DNA from: Eggerthellaceae bacterium
Lineage (GTDB): Bacteria; Actinomycetota; Coriobacteriia; Coriobacteriales; Eggerthellaceae
Direction of reading: 5' to 3'
Assembly (NCBI GenBank): GCA_017511465.1
Contig: JAFWJU010000111.1
Coordinates: 1 to 34,864 of the forward strand
DNA: 34,864 nucleotides
Under the pieces are notes generated by a model, which was given only the letters and a program-made list of their open reading frames with translations, had not been told where the DNA came from and did not search any database. The position numbers and the translations under genes are program-made. Below, in pieces: positions 31,983-34,864 of the stretch (the stretch's first letter is position 1; each line of letters opens with the position of its first letter).

Positions 31983-32708
31983 ATGATAGAACTAAGCAAC
32001 GTTTCCAAGTCCTATCCGGGCAAGGACAGAAAAGCCGTCGATGGCCTGACTTGGACGGTTTCAGACGGCAGGATAACCGGTTTCTTCGGCCCGAACGGCG
32101 CGGGCAAGTCGACCACGCTGAAGATGATCTGCGGAGTACATTCCATCGACGAGGGCTCCATCAAAATCAATGGGCACGACATCGCAACCGACGCTGTGGA
32201 GGCGAAGCGTCAGTTCGGTTACGTGCCTGACGATCCCGACCGGTTCTTGCGCCTGACGGGTATCGAGTACCTGAACTTCATGGCCGACGTGTACGGCACA
32301 CCAGTCGAGAAGCGCGAGCCCTTCATCGAGGAATGCGGCCACCGCTTTGAGATATACGATGCACTTGGCTCGCGCATCTCGGACTACTCGCACGGCATGC
32401 GCCAGAAGGTGCACGTCATGGCAGCGCTCATCCACGAGCCAAGCGTCTGGATCCTCGACGAGCCCATGACGGGCCTCGACCCGAAGGGCGCCTACGAGCT
32501 GAAGGAGATGATGCGCGAGCATGCCGCGCGGGGCAACTCGGTGCTGTTCTCCACCCACGTGCTGGAGACGGCCGACGCCCTCTGCGACGACGTGTGCATA
32601 ATCGCGCGCGGGCGCAAGCTTTTCAATGGCACGCTCGAAGAGCTGAGGCAGGCCAATCCGGGTAAGACGCTCGAGCAGGTGTTCCTGGAGATGACGGCAC
32701 ATGAATAG
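31983..32708 (+). CDS. ABC transporter ATP-binding protein
   Basis: This 241-residue ATPase belongs to an ABC-2-type transporter. Walker A is GPNGAGKSTTLK near residue 36, the Q-loop segment is QFGYVPDDPDRFLR, the signature is YSHGMRQKVHVMAAL, Walker B is WILDEPMTGLDPKG and the H-loop is STHVLETADALCD. All are intact. The signature Gly pattern (SHGMRQK) is common in CcmA/drug-exporter ATPases. The start has TTAGGAG upstream with about six bases of spacing. The stop overlaps the permease start by eight bases, so the pair is translationally coupled. It lies just after the decayed protease fragment. Substrate is unknown. Confidence 0.92.
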   Translation: MIELSNVSKSYPGKDRKAVDGLTWTVSDGRITGFFGPNGAGKSTTLKMICGVHSIDEGSIKINGHDIATDAVEAKRQFGYVPDDPDRFLRLTGIEYLNFMADVYGTPVEKREPFIEECGHRFEIYDALGSRISDYSHGMRQKVHVMAALIHEPSVWILDEPMTGLDPKGAYELKEMMREHAARGNSVLFSTHVLETADALCDDVCIIARGRKLFNGTLEELRQANPGKTLEQVFLEMTAHE

Positions 32709-34353
32709 CGTCGTGCTCCTCACGAAGCTGCAGCTCATGCAGACGCTGGGCGGAGTGCGCTCCGCCATCGAGAAGAGGACCGGCGCGAACGGCGCCATGG
32801 CTGGCACGGCGATTGTCGGTGTCTTCATATTCGTCGGCGTCGCATGGCTGGGCTACTCGGCTTACGGCGCAGTCGGTGCGATGGGGCTCGATAAAGTCGT
32901 CTTCGACATGCTGTTCTTGGCCTGCGGCGTGCTCACGTTCGTCCTCTCGCTACCGGCGATTCTGAGCACGTTCTTCGGAGCATCCGACATCAACGATCTG
33001 CTTCCGCTACCCGTCTCGCCCTTTGCCATCGCGTTCTCGAAAGCGCTCAGCGCGCTGGCCACTTCATATCTCTACACGTTCCTCATCATCGCCGCGCCGC
33101 TGGCGGGCTGGGGCGTTGCTGCTGGCGCAGGAGCCGGTTATTGGCTCGCGTACGCGCTTGCGGTCCTGCTTGCCCCCATGATGCCCGTCGCCTACGCTGG
33201 CGCCATCTCCATCATCATTGCCGCGCTGTTCAAGCGCGTGCGCACCAAAGACGCCATCACCACCATAGCTACAGTGCTCACGCTTGGCATTTCGGTTGCA
33301 ACGTTCTTCGTTTCCCGCAATCTGGACCTGGGAGGAAACGCGGCAGCCGCCCTCGGGAGCATCTCCGAGGCGATGGGAGGCGTGGTCATGGCCTTTCCGG
33401 CCTACGGTTTCGCCGTGTACGCGCTCGCGCATTCCGATGTGCTCAGCTGTGCGTTGTTCGCGCTGGTTTCGCTCGCTTCCTTCGCCGTGTTCGTGATCGT
33501 GGTGCGCGTACTGTACCTGCGCATCGTCACCGCTCTATCGTCGGGCGCGGGCAAATCTGATGCGTATTCGGGCGCAGGAGCCCAGACGCAGACCTCCGCT
33601 CTCAAGGCCATGGTGCGCTCCGAGGTGCGCAAGATAGCGCGCAACTCGTCAGTGGCCCTGAACTACGTGGCCTACCCGCTGCTCATAACGCCGTTCACGT
33701 TCGGCGTCATCTTCTCGTCGGATTCGATGGCGGATTTTGGGGGCCTCGTCTCCAACCTGGGCGATGCCACCTCTGCGGCCGCGGGAATCGGCCTGACCCT
33801 GTTCATGTTCCTCGCTGTCGTCAGCATGCTCTGCAACAAGATAGCGGGCACGTGCATATCGCGCGAGGGTTCTAACTGGACGTATATGAAGTTCATCCCC
33901 GTGCCCATGTTCACGCAGATCCGCGCCAAGGTGCTCCCTGGATTCGCCGTCAACGTGGTTATCGCGGTAGTGTTCATGGCGGTGGGTGGCTATTACCTTG
34001 TTGCCAGGATGGGCGTTGACGTAGTGGTGGTCGTTTTCGGGGGCATCCTGCTGCTGGGCGCCTCCTGGCTCATGACGTGCGTATGCGCATGGAGCGACAC
34101 CCGCAACCCTAACGTCGACTGGGGAAACGACGGCGATGTGAGCGCGAAGGTCCTGAAGCGCGGGGGAGGCCTGCTCAGGGCTCTGCTCGTGGGGCTCGTC
34201 TATGCTGCGCTTCCGCTGCTCGTGTCGCCGTTGGTGGGGCTCGAGCCGCGCGTTTTCATGCCCGTGCTTGCCGCCGTTGGCATTGCCGTTTCCGCAGCGC
34301 TGGGGCATGTGCTTCTGAAGGCAGCTGCGCGAAACGTGGAAGTATTCGAATAA
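32701..34353 (+). CDS. ABC transporter permease, ABC-2-like
   Basis: This 550-residue integral membrane protein has about twelve hydrophobic segments, starting with VGVFIFVGVAWLGYSAYGAV near residue 40 and ending near residue 540. A soluble stretch near 285-310 (GKSDAYSGAGAQTQTSALKA) separates two membrane halves. It has the size and layout of the uncharacterised ABC permeases that pair with a single ATPase of the type encoded upstream. There is no signal peptide beyond the first helix and no obvious catalytic motif. It overlaps the ATPase gene by eight bases. A small membrane protein gene follows after 31 bases and may be part of the same operon. Substrate is unknown. Confidence 0.85.
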   Translation: MNSVVLLTKLQLMQTLGGVRSAIEKRTGANGAMAGTAIVGVFIFVGVAWLGYSAYGAVGAMGLDKVVFDMLFLACGVLTFVLSLPAILSTFFGASDINDLLPLPVSPFAIAFSKALSALATSYLYTFLIIAAPLAGWGVAAGAGAGYWLAYALAVLLAPMMPVAYAGAISIIIAALFKRVRTKDAITTIATVLTLGISVATFFVSRNLDLGGNAAAALGSISEAMGGVVMAFPAYGFAVYALAHSDVLSCALFALVSLASFAVFVIVVRVLYLRIVTALSSGAGKSDAYSGAGAQTQTSALKAMVRSEVRKIARNSSVALNYVAYPLLITPFTFGVIFSSDSMADFGGLVSNLGDATSAAAGIGLTLFMFLAVVSMLCNKIAGTCISREGSNWTYMKFIPVPMFTQIRAKVLPGFAVNVVIAVVFMAVGGYYLVARMGVDVVVVVFGGILLLGASWLMTCVCAWSDTRNPNVDWGNDGDVSAKVLKRGGGLLRALLVGLVYAALPLLVSPLVGLEPRVFMPVLAAVGIAVSAALGHVLLKAAARNVEVFE

Positions 34354-34384
34354 ATCGCTTAATGGATCTAGGAAGGGACGAATC

Positions 34385-34579
34385 ATGTTTTATATCGAGA
34401 ATTTCGTGTTGCGCCTGCTCTTCTGCGTCGGCACGCTCTTCATAGTTGTGCTGGCGGCCGGGTTTATTAAGGCTTCGGCTGCAGGTATGCCGTTCGTCTT
34501 CGAACCCATGAAGAACATCGTGTTTCCGATTGCCTTGGGCGTGTTAACCACGTTCATGTGGAAGCCCAGACAGAAGTAG
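34385..34579 (+). CDS. small two-helix membrane protein
   Basis: This 64-residue hydrophobic protein has two predicted membrane helices (about residues 8-28, VLRLLFCVGTLFIVVLAAGF, and 43-57, IVFPIALGVLTTFM) and a basic tail WKPRQK. I do not recognise a family. GGAAGGG lies about six bases upstream of the ATG, and the gene follows the ABC permease by 31 bases on the same strand, so it is probably cotranscribed. It could be a small accessory subunit of the transporter. Confidence 0.65.
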   Translation: MFYIENFVLRLLFCVGTLFIVVLAAGFIKASAAGMPFVFEPMKNIVFPIALGVLTTFMWKPRQK

Positions 34580-34688
34580 CATCGTCGGGAAAGCGCTAAG
34601 GTCACGCAGGGCGTCCTAGTCTACAGCCACCGTAACTGGTTGCCAAGCAGGCTGCTCATCGCCGGCTATTTCGGAATCCCGGAGATAT

Positions 34689-34720
34689 AAAAAAGCTCAG
34701 CCCGTTATGTGGGCTGAGCT
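34689..34720 (-). terminator. rho-independent terminator of the tRNA-Asp gene
   Basis: AGCTCAGCCC and GGGCTGAGCT form a perfect 10-base stem around a 7-base loop, followed on the minus strand by six T residues. It lies 10 bases past the 3' end of the tRNA. Confidence 0.9.
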
Positions 34721-34729
34721 GGTGTTTCG

Positions 34730-34806
<77 letters not shown>

Positions 34807-34824
34807 GTGTTTTCAGCGAAAGTT

Positions 34825-34853
34825 ATATTACTTGACATGACCCGCCCGCGCAA
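34825..34853 (-). promoter_or_regulatory. sigma70 promoter of tRNA-Asp
   Basis: On the minus strand TTGCGC (34853-34848) and TAATAT (34830-34825) are separated by 17 bases, 18 bases upstream of the tRNA 5' end. Confidence 0.7.
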
Positions 34854-34864
34854 TACCTCATCTC

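Noticed and set aside
34821..34840. A second tRNA next to tRNA-Asp
   Set aside because: Only promoter-like sequence is found upstream of the tRNA before the window ends.

Overview
The window looks like a chromosome segment from a high-GC, anaerobic, gut-type actinobacterium, most likely class Coriobacteriia (Eggerthellaceae-like). This is inferred from the base composition, a Tat-exported group 1 [NiFe] hydrogenase, multidrug ABC pairs, a standalone PASTA lipoprotein, apparently leaderless genes and the style of the peptide-export locus. The species cannot be fixed from sequence alone.

Layout. 1-2605 (minus): [NiFe] hydrogenase large subunit (its C-terminus lies outside the window) and Tat-signal small subunit. 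2911-6386 (minus): mntP, a MutY-like DNA glycosylase without an Fe-S cluster, and a large protein with a degenerate AAA+ fold. A foldback repeat separates mntP from the glycosylase. 6569-7685 (plus): a HAD-IB phosphatase and a PQ-loop/SemiSWEET-like membrane protein. 7746-11821 (minus): a heterodimeric ABC exporter whose second half carries an in-frame insertion of the same foldback repeat family. 12035-13618 (plus): a methyltransferase and a zinc-dependent phospholipase C-like protein. 13669-21714 (minus): a patatin-like lipase, an alpha/beta hydrolase, a GT1 glycosyltransferase and a double-length YhgE/Pip membrane protein. 21892-23079 (minus): a lipoprotein with five PASTA repeats.

23250-30808 (minus) is the most notable region: a RiPP/bacteriocin-type locus of the NHLM class. 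In transcription order it holds an ECF sigma factor, a short HlyD-like secretion protein, a C39-peptidase ABC exporter, a second NHLM-type ABC exporter, a Nif11-like leader peptide fused to a TFIIS-like zinc-ribbon core, a radical SAM/SPASM maturase, a frameshifted Cys-rich mini-peptide and a leaderless 84-residue protein. The leader ends in a double-Gly motif that the C39 peptidase would be expected to cut. An exact bipartite promoter-like motif, TGAAAC-N16-CGTAT, lies before the precursor, before the frameshifted mini-peptide and before the neighbouring PASTA lipoprotein. It may define a small regulon, possibly of the sigma factor.

30957-31902 holds two facing gene wrecks: the 3' end of a GNAT acetyltransferase and the 3' part of a clostripain-family (C11) protease with two in-frame stops. 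31983-34579 (plus) is an ABC ATPase, a permease and a small membrane protein. 34730-34806 (minus) is tRNA-Asp(GUC) with a recognisable promoter and a strong terminator.
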